The notes below the pieces were generated by a model. It had not been told where the DNA came from. It searched no databases and worked only from the letters and a program-made list of their open reading frames with translations. This document shows positions 16,405 to 27,600 of a stretch of DNA of 64,000 nucleotides, piece after piece. Within the stretch, counting starts at the first letter, position 1; every line of letters starts with the position of its first letter. Both the position numbers and the translations under genes were made by a program. The DNA is taken from assembly GCA_031276035.1 (NCBI GenBank), contig JAISNV010000035.1, positions 1 through 64,000 on the forward strand, written 5' to 3'. This DNA comes from Bacteroidales bacterium. GTDB lineage: Bacteria > Bacteroidota > Bacteroidia > Bacteroidales > BM520.

Positions 16405-16860
16405 TTAAAGCAAATCTTCCCGGTTAAATGTAATATACTTAGGTTCGGACGGCACGTAATCTGTATTATCCCAAAGGGAACTTGTAATCATAAGATCTGC
16501 GCTGTATCTGTTGCATGCAATGGGAATATTGTGTATTCTGCACTGGCGAAGCAGCATTTGGATGTCGGCTTCGTGAGGTTGCGGATTTAAATCATCAATA
16601 AGAAAAACAGCAAGATTAATTTCTTTTCTTACAACCATTGCTGCAATTTCTGCATCGCCGCCGAGCGGCCCGGAATGCATTTTTTTGATATGAGCTTTTA
16701 TTCCTTTACCTTCAAATGTTTGTTCAAGCAGCGAACCCGTAGTTCCGGTGCATACAATATTGTGATGAGAAAGAAAGTCGGCATTAGTAATTGCCCATTC
16801 AATTAAATCGAATTTTCTTTTATCGTGTGCAACAAGTGCAATAGTTAATTTACCTTTCAT
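16405..16860 (-). CDS. mgsA: Methylglyoxal synthase
   Basis: MgsA converts dihydroxyacetone phosphate to methylglyoxal plus phosphate, relieving phosphate limitation when glycolysis stalls. The 151-residue protein has IALVAHDKRKFDLIEWA, the phosphate-binding TGTTGSLLEQTF, SGPLGGDAEIAAMV, and the catalytic aspartate region DDLNPQPHEADIQMLLRQC. The ATG at 16860 gives the family N-terminus (MKGKLTIALVAHDK); a longer frame from 16932 would read back through a terminator hairpin. No TAnnTTTG box is visible immediately upstream, so expression may depend on read-through past that hairpin. Confidence 0.92.
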   Translation of the reverse strand: MKGKLTIALVAHDKRKFDLIEWAITNADFLSHHNIVCTGTTGSLLEQTFEGKGIKAHIKKMHSGPLGGDAEIAAMVVRKEINLAVFLIDDLNPQPHEADIQMLLRQCRIHNIPIACNRYSADLMITSSLWDNTDYVPSEPKYITFNREDLL

Positions 16861-16871
16861 AAGATTTTTAC

Positions 16872-16901
16872 AAAAAAGGCTGTCCGATTGAACAGCCTTT
16901 A
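16872..16901 (-). terminator. Intrinsic terminator after the outer-membrane protein gene
   Basis: On the minus strand AAAGGCTGT and ACAGCCTTT form a 9-bp stem with an 8-base loop, followed by a T-run (16872-16877). It sits 18 bases after the stop of the 16919-17707 gene and about 11 bases before mgsA. Confidence 0.75.
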
Positions 16902-16918
16902 GATTGATTATTTTGATA

Positions 16919-17707
16919 TTATTTGAACACAAACGGAAATCCAGCAGAGACGCAAATTTCTACACCTCTGTTGTGTCTTGTCGTACCTTGTATATTATAA
17001 CTATTTACATTTATAGGATTAGATTCGCCATTCAATTGTTTTTCGGAATATGTATTGGAAAAACCGAAATTATAACCGCAATCAATTCTGATAAAGCAAA
17101 CACTTTTATCAATTTCGTACCATATAATACAACCGGCACCGAATTTTATCCCATAATTGAAATAAGCATAATTACCATTTGTTAATGCTGCCTTTTCATC
17201 ATTTAAAGTTTCTTTTCCGCCAAAGCAATTGAACTGCATTTCGGGCGCAATAAGTAAATAAGGATTTGCATATCTGCTCATCGGCATATTTATATATATC
17301 GGTAAGTTAATATTAAGGTTGTGAGCGGATAAAACGTATGGAGTTTGATTAATATCGCTTGTCATTTTTCCGCCATCGCCTTTATAAGTAATTCCGGGAG
17401 AAAGAGAAACAACATTTCCAAGATTAAATTCTACAAATAATCCGGCTATTGCCATAGGATGCATTACAGAATTATAGTCACTATTAATATTATGATCACT
17501 ATACTCCAAATAAGCTAAGTTCATACCTGCCTTAACACCGAAATATATTCTTTTAGCGTTGACATTAAATAATTTACTATTACCGCGAGAGTAATAATTT
17601 GATCTATTGTATCCGGATTTGATATAATAACGTTGTCCGAAAGCATCATTAGCACATAAAGATAGAACTAACAATGTTAATATTAAATATATTTTTTTCA
17701 TTTTCAT
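16919..17707 (-). CDS. Outer-membrane beta-barrel protein (PorT/OmpW-like fold)
   Basis: The 262-residue protein has a signal peptide (MKMKKIYLILTLLVLSLCANDAFG) and alternating hydrophobic strands typical of a small outer-membrane barrel: FGVKAGMNLAYLEYSD, AIAGLFVEFNLG, LSPGITYKGDG, LNINLPIYINM, NYGIKFGAGCIIWY and CFIRIDCGYNFGFSN. It ends with an aromatic-rich GVEICVSAGFPFVFK, the usual C-terminal strand. It is the third gene of a unit with the 3587-residue secreted protein and a lipoprotein, 4 bases after the lipoprotein gene and followed by a terminator. It may help export, dock or anchor the giant protein, as SprF does for SprB, but it lacks obvious PorP/SprF similarity. Confidence 0.75.
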   Translation of the reverse strand: MKMKKIYLILTLLVLSLCANDAFGQRYYIKSGYNRSNYYSRGNSKLFNVNAKRIYFGVKAGMNLAYLEYSDHNINSDYNSVMHPMAIAGLFVEFNLGNVVSLSPGITYKGDGGKMTSDINQTPYVLSAHNLNINLPIYINMPMSRYANPYLLIAPEMQFNCFGGKETLNDEKAALTNGNYAYFNYGIKFGAGCIIWYEIDKSVCFIRIDCGYNFGFSNTYSEKQLNGESNPINVNSYNIQGTTRHNRGVEICVSAGFPFVFK

Positions 17708-17711
17708 AATT

Positions 17712-18320
17712 TTACCATTTATATACTTCTGCTAAATCATCATTATCTTTAAATTTTCGAATAGTATTCGGTGCTATTGTACTATTACCGGGATCAGCCA
17801 CAATATATGCATATTTGAAATTAGCTATTCCGCCACTGGGACTAACTTTGCCTGTAATAACCGAATGAGTTTTTACTGTTATTCCTGTTGACGGACTTGT
17901 TTTGTTTTCTGAGAAGTAAACTGTAAAATTATTTCCGGAACCTTGGATATATGCTATCGGACTATTTACTTCAGCATCTCCTTGAACCGATTCATAAGAA
18001 ATAGTATTCTCATAAGTTTGATTTGAGAATTTAAAGATCAGATTTCCAAAATTAAAAGGAATACTGTCGTGAGACAGAGTTGAATAGGTTAATACGTAAG
18101 GATTAGCTATATATCCGCCTGTAATGTCAGGCGGATCATAACCTAAATGTAAATCATCAACTCTATTAATGAGTTGTTGCGGGATAATGTCTGTGATAGG
18201 AACTACATATCTTTCTGTTGGTAAGATAATAGTATCAACACCTTCACGCTCGCAACTAAAACAAACTATTACCGTTAGGATAGTTATAAGATTTATCAGC
18301 AAATATTTTATTCGTTTCAT
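17712..18320 (-). CDS. Hypothetical surface lipoprotein
   Basis: This 202-residue protein starts MKRIKYLLINLITILTVIVCFSCEREG. That is a lipoprotein signal, with the lipidated cysteine at about residue 23 (CFSC followed by acidic and charged residues). The mature part is rich in beta-strand-forming residues, Thr, Ser and Asn, without a domain that I recognise. The segments GGYIANPYVLTYSTL and IAYIQGSGNNFTVYFS look like strands of a small beta-sandwich. It lies 32 bases after the giant gene and 4 bases before the barrel gene, so the three are probably one transcript. An accessory or anchoring role for the giant protein is inferred from context only. Confidence 0.65.
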   Translation of the reverse strand: MKRIKYLLINLITILTVIVCFSCEREGVDTIILPTERYVVPITDIIPQQLINRVDDLHLGYDPPDITGGYIANPYVLTYSTLSHDSIPFNFGNLIFKFSNQTYENTISYESVQGDAEVNSPIAYIQGSGNNFTVYFSENKTSPSTGITVKTHSVITGKVSPSGGIANFKYAYIVADPGNSTIAPNTIRKFKDNDDLAEVYKW

Positions 18321-18352
18321 ATCTATTATTTTTTAATTCGAATATTTAAAGT

Positions 18353-18601
18353 TTAATGTTGAATAATAATACGTTCGGTAATAGAAGTTTTATTATTTTT
18401 AATATGTATGAAGTATATACCATTTTTATATAAGGTAGTGCTACGTCTTATACGTTCGGTTTCGGAAGTAATATTTAATGCCATAACATCAACAAGCTTT
18501 CCTGATGAGTCATAGACAGAAATTTCAGTTTTACCTTCATATTTTTCAAACTTAATTTCCATATAATCGTTGGCAGGATTAGGATAGATGCTGATACTAG
18601 A
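18353..18601 (-). other. T9SS type A C-terminal sorting domain coding region
   Basis: The last ~82 residues of the giant protein contain the SIYPNPANDYMEI motif, then a GKTEISVYDSSGKLVD strand pair and LYKNGIYFIHIKNN. This is the order of the TIGR04183-type signal recognised by the Por secretion machinery in Bacteroidota. Confidence 0.85.
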
Positions 18602-21600
18602 TCCGTCGATATCATCAATTCCCGCATGCGCTATCATAGTCAGAGTTGATATTTGGGAGCCGCCGCATTTATTAAATGCCTGTACGGTTAACCTTGCTAC
18701 ATCTCTTGATCTTACATATAAAGTACAAACCGTACCGTAATTATGTTCGATATGCCACGGCGCATCAAGAATTTGCCATTCGTAATGAGTTGCACCCTCA
18801 ACAGGATCTATATTATAGATGTACATACCGTAGAAAATATCCGATCCGAAAATAAATTCGGTGGTACCGCTAATACTTCCAATTTCATCCAGTTCATTAA
18901 CAATAGTTACTTCAAACTCATAAATACTATCACATCTGTTAATAACAGTTTCCAGATAATCATAATAAATTCCGGGACCGTTAATTGTTTGACCTCGCCA
19001 AGTGTATGGAAGATCATAAGAACATAATGTATCTTGTGTTGATATGAGATATTCGGGATAGGTGGATACGGTAAGATGAACTAAACTATCGCACTCTTGC
19101 TGAGTATTGAAAATTATATCATGTAATCCCGGTGTATAAATAGTACTGTCGCCGTATTTAATAGGTAATTCGGATTCACATAATTGCATAAAGTCGTAAG
19201 TTACATATCCAGGACGTATTTCTATGGTAATTGTATTAAATACAGTTTGTTTACAGTTATTGACATCTGTTATATATACTTCATAAGTACCGGCAGAAAG
19301 ATCCGTGAATGTGTAAACATTATTGTATGTAGGTTGACTTGAACTTACCTGACCTGTTGTTTTCTTCCAATAAAAAGTATAAGGAGCAGATCCTCCCCAA
19401 GCACGAAGAGTTATTGAACCGCCGTCACCGGTTGTACAACCATGTGTCCAAGATAATGTCTGCATATATAAATTATTAGGAATAATAGTATATGAATATG
19501 TCCAATCGGAAGAGTTACCAGCACAATCAGTATAAGTGTAAATATATGTTCTTGTGCCTTGACATTCTAACGGGTCAGGATCATTTTGAACTACTAGGGT
19601 CGGATGAACAATATTACCACACATATCATGTATTGTTGGTAAACCCGGAGCAATTGCATCAGCAATATTTGTTACAGTTGTATGTACATCTCCCGGTACT
19701 TGAGGCGGATACATCGGTCCTACATAGTAAATATATTGCCATTCCGCCGTATTACCCGCACAATCGGTATAAGTATAATAATATGTACGTGTTCCCGAAC
19801 ATACTAAAGGATAAGGATCATCATAAAAATTAACATACGCCGGCGTAGCTAAAGGTGTACCGCAAATATCATGAGCAACAGGTAACATTGAAGCTGTAGG
19901 TTGTGTTACATCGGCTAAGCAGTTAACATAAGCTATACCCGGTTCAATATCAAGAATGAGTTCTGTCGGTTTTACAATATTGAATGCATATTCCCAAACT
20001 GCCGAATTACCCGCACAATCGGTATAAGTATATTTATACGTTCTTGTACCTTCGCAAGCTATTGGTGTAGGTTGATCTGTATAACCGTTAAAATTAATGC
20101 TGGTTATTAAATTACCGCAATAATCATAAACAACCGGTTTTAGATCATCGGGTTGATAAGTTTCGGATATACAATTAACAGTTTCTGATCCATTAGGTTC
20201 AGTTATTGTAAATTGTGGCATATCGACAATGTATTTGTATGACCAGTTATCGGTATATCCTGCACAGTCGCTATATGTGTAGATATATTCGACACTACCT
20301 TCACAACCAAGTTGATTAATAGTGTTCGATAAGAAATAAGTATTGCTGATATCGTTACCGCAATTATCAAGAACCGTCGGCATTAAGCCCTGAACAGTAT
20401 GAGGCAGTACTAAAGCCATACCAGGACACTCTACTACTTGTTCAACGTTTTGTACTGTAATTGATAGCGGTTCAGGTACAACATGATATTTATATTGCCA
20501 TATAGCCTGATTGTCGGCACAATCGTAAAATACGTAATTGTATGTTACATAACCTTGACAACCAGTAATCTCATTAGATACATTTAAGTGGAATGATCCG
20601 CTTATATCATTACCGCAATTATCAAGAATTGTGGGTAAATTACCCGGAACAGTGTGAGGTTCAACAAGAGCTTCCGAGACACATGCAACAGTTTGAAGAA
20701 CATTTTCGGCATTAATCGTAAACGGTTCAACTATTAATACGTATGTAAAAGTCCAATCTGCAGTATTTCCCAAACAATCTGTAAAAGTATAAGTATAAAC
20801 TTTCGTGCCTTCACAAGTAATAGTAGTAGGATTACTTTGTTCATTTGTAAGTGCATGAGTTGTAGCATTGCCGCAGCCATCAAGAATTGTAGGTATGTGC
20901 GCCGTAGGTTCAACCAGGTCATCAATACAATTAATAACTACCGTCATTGGTTGAGTTGTCATAACCAATGGTAAACCTTGAATATTATAAGTATATTCCC
21001 AATTAGCCGTATTACCCGCACAATCGGTGTAAGTATATACATGAGTACGCGATCCCGCACAATCTAAAGGTGAAGGATTATCTTGGACGTCTGTAAGTTG
21101 AATGTTTGTAATAATATTATTACATGCATCACGTACAACAGGGAATACAGGAGCTGTAATATCAGATAAACAATTTACAGTTGTTGAGCCTGCAGGTTGA
21201 GTAATAGTAAATGTGGGCATATCAACTATAAAAGTATAGGTCCAATCTGCAATATGACCTACACAATCAGTATATCTATAAGTATAAGTACGAGTTCCGG
21301 TACATGTTATTTCATTCGGGACGTTATCTATTCTTAACAACATGACATTTGATATAGGATTACCGCAAGCGTCACTAATTTGAGGTATTATACTACTCGG
21401 ATCGAACATTTCGCTTACGCAGGAAACCGTATTAACAATAGGAGGTTGTGAAATAACGAGTTCGGGAACTTGAATATTAAATGTATATGTCCAGGTAGCT
21501 GTGTTATTAGCGCAATCGGTATATAAATAAGTATAAGTACGTGTACCAGTACAAGTAATGTTAAGAGGATTATCCACAATACTTATTAAACTAGGAGCGG

Positions 21601-24600
21601 GAAGAGTATAGCCGCAAGAGTTAACAACTACAGGAAGATGAGCCGTAGGTTCATAAGTACCGCTTATGCAGTTAACATTTTCAACCATAGGAGGTGTTGA
21701 TATAACAAGCTCCGGCATTACATGATAAGTATAAGTCCAATCTGCAAAATCGCCTTTACAATCAATATATGTATAAGTATATACTCTTGTTCCCGCACAA
21801 GTAATCGTAGACGGATTATTTGTGATATCAGTTAGAATAGGCGGATCAAGCAAATTACCGCAAATATCATAAACTACAGGAACTAAATTTGTAGGTTCAT
21901 ATATTTCGGTAGGACAATTTACATAAGCTACACCGGGTTCCGCATTAACTACAAATGTAGGTCTTATAACGTTGTAGGTGAAAGTCCATGTATCAGTATA
22001 TCCTGCACAGTCCGTATAAGTATATGTGTAATATTTACTTCCTTCACAGGTTATTCCTGCCGGCGGTGTAGTACCCGAATCTGTTAACGTAATATTTGTG
22101 ATTAAGTTACCGCAGTTATCATAGACTTCAGGTAAATAGTTTATAGGAGTAATAACTTGTGATGGACAATTTACAGTTAATTGTCCGTCTGGTTCGTTAA
22201 TTGTGAAAGGAGTTGTAACAATAGTATATTTATAATGCCAAGTAGCAGTGTTTCCATAGCAATCGGTATATAAATAATGATATATTATTGTTCCTTCACA
22301 GGTTACCGGATCAGGATTTTCTTCCTTATTAACAAGTACAATATTTGTGATAGTGTTTCCGCAGAAATCCTGAACTACCGGCAAGAAAGCGGTAGGTTCA
22401 ACAGCATCTGACAAACAAGATACGGTAACATCACCCGGAGCATCATTGATGTAGAAAATAGGAGTTACAACAAAGAAAGTAAATTTCCAATCAGCTGTAT
22501 TACCTGCACAATCTGTATAAGTATATGTGTAAGTACGGGAACCGTTACATTCGAATTGTTCAGGGTTTTCGGAAATATCTGTAAGTACAACATTAGTAAT
22601 GGTATTACCGCAATAATCTGTAACGATAGGAGTAAACTGAAGAGGTTCGAAAATGTCATTATAACAATTTACTGTTGTGTCACCGGGTAATTCATTTATA
22701 ACGAATTGAGGCATATCAATATTGATAGTATATGTCCAATTTGCAGTATTACCGGCACAATCAGTATAAGTATAAGTGATAACTCTCGTACCTTCGCAAC
22801 TGAATGTAGGAGGTGTATCAATTGTATTTGAAACAATATTAGTAATTAAACTGCCACAGTAATCATAAACTTCCGGAATGAAAGCTATCGGATCGAATAA
22901 ATCTGCAATACAATAAATTGTTGAATCTATTGGAGCTTCTTCAATTGTAAATTGAGGAATGTTTATGTTGAAAGTAAAATTCCAAGTAGCAGAATTGTTG
23001 GAACAATCGTAATAAGTATAATGGTAAGTACGAGATCCTTCACAAGTTATCGGGTTGGGATTATCTGTGTATCCGTTAAGTTGAATATTTGTTATCAGAT
23101 TTCCGCAAGCATCAAAAGCTTCGGGCAGGAATTCATCAGGTTGGAAAATATCATTGAAGCAATTAACCGTTGTATCCTGATCTACCAGTGTAAGATTTAG
23201 CGGAGGTAAATCATTTACGAAATAAGTATACATCCAATCGGCTGTATTTCCTGCACAATCGGTATAAGTATAAATATAAGTACGATACCCGTTGCAAACT
23301 AACGGATCGGGTTGATCGATATGATCTGTAAGTTGAATATCTGTAATCAAATTACCGCAAGCATCGTAAACTATAGGGAGAACGGATGCCGGTGGCGGTA
23401 CAATTTCCGAAACACAGGTTACGGTTGTACTTCCAGGAGGTGAAGTAATAGCAAACTGCGGCGGACTTACATGAATTATATAAGACCAATTGGCAGTATG
23501 ACCGGAACAATCCGTGTAAGTATATACTAAAGTACGTGAGCCGGCACAAATTAAATTTGGCGGATCATATATGATATCCGATATAAATGGCATTGTAAGT
23601 AAGTTGCCGCAAAAATCATATATTTCAGGTAACATATCATAGGTTGGTACGAATAAATCTGCAACACAGTTTACTGTTGTATCAAAAGGAGGAATGTCAA
23701 TAGAAAACATCGGAATATCACCTATATGATAGGTACATGTCCATAAAGCAGTATTGCCTCCGCAATCCTTATATTGATAAGTATATGTTCTTGTACCGTT
23801 ACAAACAAGCGGATTAGGTGAATCAACATAACCTAATAATTGTATATCATAAATTCTTCTTCCGCAAACATCATAAACAACAGGAAGAAGTGCTGTAGGT
23901 TCTACGGCATTCGAAGGACAAACAACTACAACATCTTTGTGAGTCTCAGGCATTGTAAATTGAGACGGAGTTACATTGAAAGTGTATGTCCATTCCGCAG
24001 TTTGACCGAAACAAGGTTCTGTGTATGTGTAAACATATGTACGTGTTCCGGCACACATAACAGGATTCGGTGTTTCACGGATATCTGTTAAGATTGGATT
24101 TGTGATTAAGTTACCGCATGGATCATAAACTTGAGGTAATTGAGTGATAGGATTGAATATTTCGGATAGACAATTAACAGTTGTACTTCCCGGAGCTGCT
24201 TCGATAACAAAAACAGGTCTTTCTACATTAAATGTAAATTGCCAATCAGCAGTTTGACCTACACAATCGGTATATCTGAATGTATAAACAGAAGTGCCGT
24301 CGCAAGTAATTGTTGTCGGGGTATTAGTAATATTAACAATTTGAATGTTTGTAATAATATTACCGCAATAGTCTGTGACTTCAGGAATAAGATTCCACGG
24401 TTCATATATATCAGAAGGACAATCAACAGTTGTTTCACCCGGAAGTTCGGTAATTGTGAAAGCCGGCATTTGTACAATATAAGTACATGTCCAGATATCC
24501 GAGTTGCCCGCACAATCAGTATACATATATCTATATGTTGCTGTACCTATACATTCTAATGGATTAGGCGATTCGGTATAATCAAGAAGAACAATGTCAG

Positions 24601-27600
24601 TAATTAGGTTTCCACATAGATCATAAACTACAGGTAAGAATTGAGTTGGTTCAATAATTAATGAAGGACAATCAACATGAATTATTTTATCATCATCGGG
24701 AATTTCAAGCTGAGGTAAATTTACATAGAAAGTATATAACCAATCTGCAGAATTTCCGCTGCAATCATAATACGTAAAGGTATAAACTCTTTTACCACCG
24801 GTACACGGTATTACAGATGGAGTGTTAACTACATTTGTAATATGAATATTTGAAATAACATCACCACAAGCATCGGTAATGATTGGTAATGAAATTAAGT
24901 TATTGTTTACAATATGTTCAATATCGGCAACACAATTTACTGTAGTATCTTTTGCCGGTGTTGTAATTGTAAATTCAGGACGATTAACATTGATTGTATA
25001 TGTCCAATCCGCATAATTACCGCTACAATCTGTATATCTATATGTATGTACTCTTGTTCCTTCACAAATGATAGGATTTGGAGTATAAACAACACTTATT
25101 TCTTGTATATCTGTAATTACATCGCCGCATTCATCATTAATAACAGGTATATAACCTATAGGATCGAACATATCATTCGGGCAGTTAACATTGGTGAATC
25201 CCGGAGGAACGGTTATTGTAAACGGCGAACTTACGATATTAAATGTAAATGACCAATTTCTGCTATTGCCACCACAATCATAATATCTATAGTTATAAGT
25301 TTTTGTGCCGCCGCTGCAAACAAGTGGATTAGGATTTTCGACAGTATTAACAAATTGGATGTTTGTTATTAAATTACCGCAATTATCATAAGCATCCGGA
25401 AATGTAATTGAATTCTCATCAATATCTGCAATACAGTTAACAGTTGTTTGTCCTGCCGGTATAGGATCATTATTTGGTAGAACACTAACAAAATATACTT
25501 TCGACCATTCGGCAGTATTACCGGCGCAATCGGTAAATTCAAACCTGAATATACGAGTACCGCTACAAGTTAACGGATTAGGATTATCCGTTGAACCCAA
25601 AAATGTGTAATTTGTTAGTACATTACCGCAGTAATCAGTAAAAGTTGGTAGATTGTTGCTAACATAATTTGCATCAGGTATATCGGAAATACAATTTACT
25701 ACTTCTGTTGAAGAAGTCGGATATATTGTAAGCGGCTGTGCTTCTATAGTATATATAAATGACCAATCGTCTGTGTTACCTGCGCAGTCTGTGAATGTAA
25801 ATACATATTCACGCGTACCTTCGCATGTTAGCGGATTTGGTAAGTCAATAATATTTGTAATTGTGTAATTAGTAAGTACATTGCCGCAAGCATCAGAGAT
25901 AGTAGGAACTAAAGCCGATGGATCAACTGCTAAGTTAGGACAACTAACTGTTGCTGCTCCCGGAGCTGTAGTAATGTTAAGAGTAGGTATAACTACAGTA
26001 AAAGTGTAAGTCCAGTAAGCAATGTTACCTGCACAATCAGTATATGTGTAATTGTATGTCCTTGTACCTTCGCATGTTATCGGATTAGGAGTATCAGTGT
26101 AATTTACATAAACAGCAGGTACGTTACGACCACAATTATCTGTAACAACCGGAGCATGGCTGTCTGGTTGATAAAATCCGGAAATACAACCGATTGTTTC
26201 AGTACCTGGGGTAAGTGTAGGATTAAAAGCAGGAGCTACAACATTATAAGTAAAAGTCCAAGTATCCGTATTACCTGCACAATCAGTATATTCGTAAATA
26301 TAATCCATATTTCCTTCGCAAGTAACAGAAGTAGGAGTGTTAATTAATTGTATATCAGTAATTAAATTATTGCACTCATCATAAATACTTGGTAAGAAAG
26401 CAGTGGGCTCAACAGCTGCACTCGGGCAAGCTACTGTAACATTTCCGTCGGGGACAGTTATGCTGAAAGCGGGTCTTGTTACTGTATATTCATATGTCCA
26501 AGTATCAGTATTACCCGCACAATCGGTAAATGTATAAGTATATTCCCTTGTTCCGTTGCAAGTTATAGGGTCAGGGTTGTTTGATATATTAGATAAAACA
26601 ATATTGGTAATGTTATTACCGCAATAATCGGTAACAACGGGTAAATATGCTGTAGGAACCACTATATCATCAACACAATCAACAGTTGCAGTACCACCAG
26701 GGACTCCAATTGTGAACCCCGGCATATCTACAGTGTAAGTATATGTCCAATCTGCTGTATTACCGGCACAATCGGTATATCTATATCTATAAACTTTCGT
26801 TCCGTTACAAGTTAATGGATTAGGAGTTTCGTCGGCACTAATAAGTTGAGCAGTTAAAGTATTTCCGCAAACATCAACAACAGTAGGTATGTAGGCAGTC
26901 GGAGCTATAATATCTGAAATACAAGTTACAGTTTGTGTTCCTGGAGGATCTGCAATAGTGAATGCAGGAATTTCCACATGAAAAGTAGAAGTCCAGTAAA
27001 CCGAATTACCTGCGCAGTCAATATATTCATAAGAGTAAACGCGTGTTCCTTCGCATGTTAATGGGTTAGGAGTTTCCGTGATGGTTGGACCTGTTGGATT
27101 AATTACATTTCCGCAACCATCAACAGCTGACGGGATAACGGTAGGAGCTACTATATCAGCAATACAATTAACCGTGTGTTCTTCATTTGCTGCACTGAAA
27201 ATAATTTCAGGAACAATATTAAATGTATATGTCCAAACAACACTATTACTTGCACAATCTGTGAAAGTGTATTCCAAAACGCGTGTTCCGTTACAATTAG
27301 GAATAGGTTCAGTAAGAACGTCATTGGTTTTAACCCCCGGTATTAATGTGTTACAAGCACCGTAAACCTGAGGAAGAATAATTGATGTTTCGTCTATTTT
27401 ACTTACACAATTAACAGTAGTAGAGCCGTTTGGAGTATTTATTACCAATGCTGGCAATTGAACTGTAAAAACAAAATCCCAGGTATCGGTATTTCCGGAA
27501 CAATCTGTATATGTATATGTATATGTGCGTGTTCCTTCACAAGTTAATGGGCTTGTAGGAGCATCAACCGTACTTGTGAGAACAATATTGGTAATTCTTT

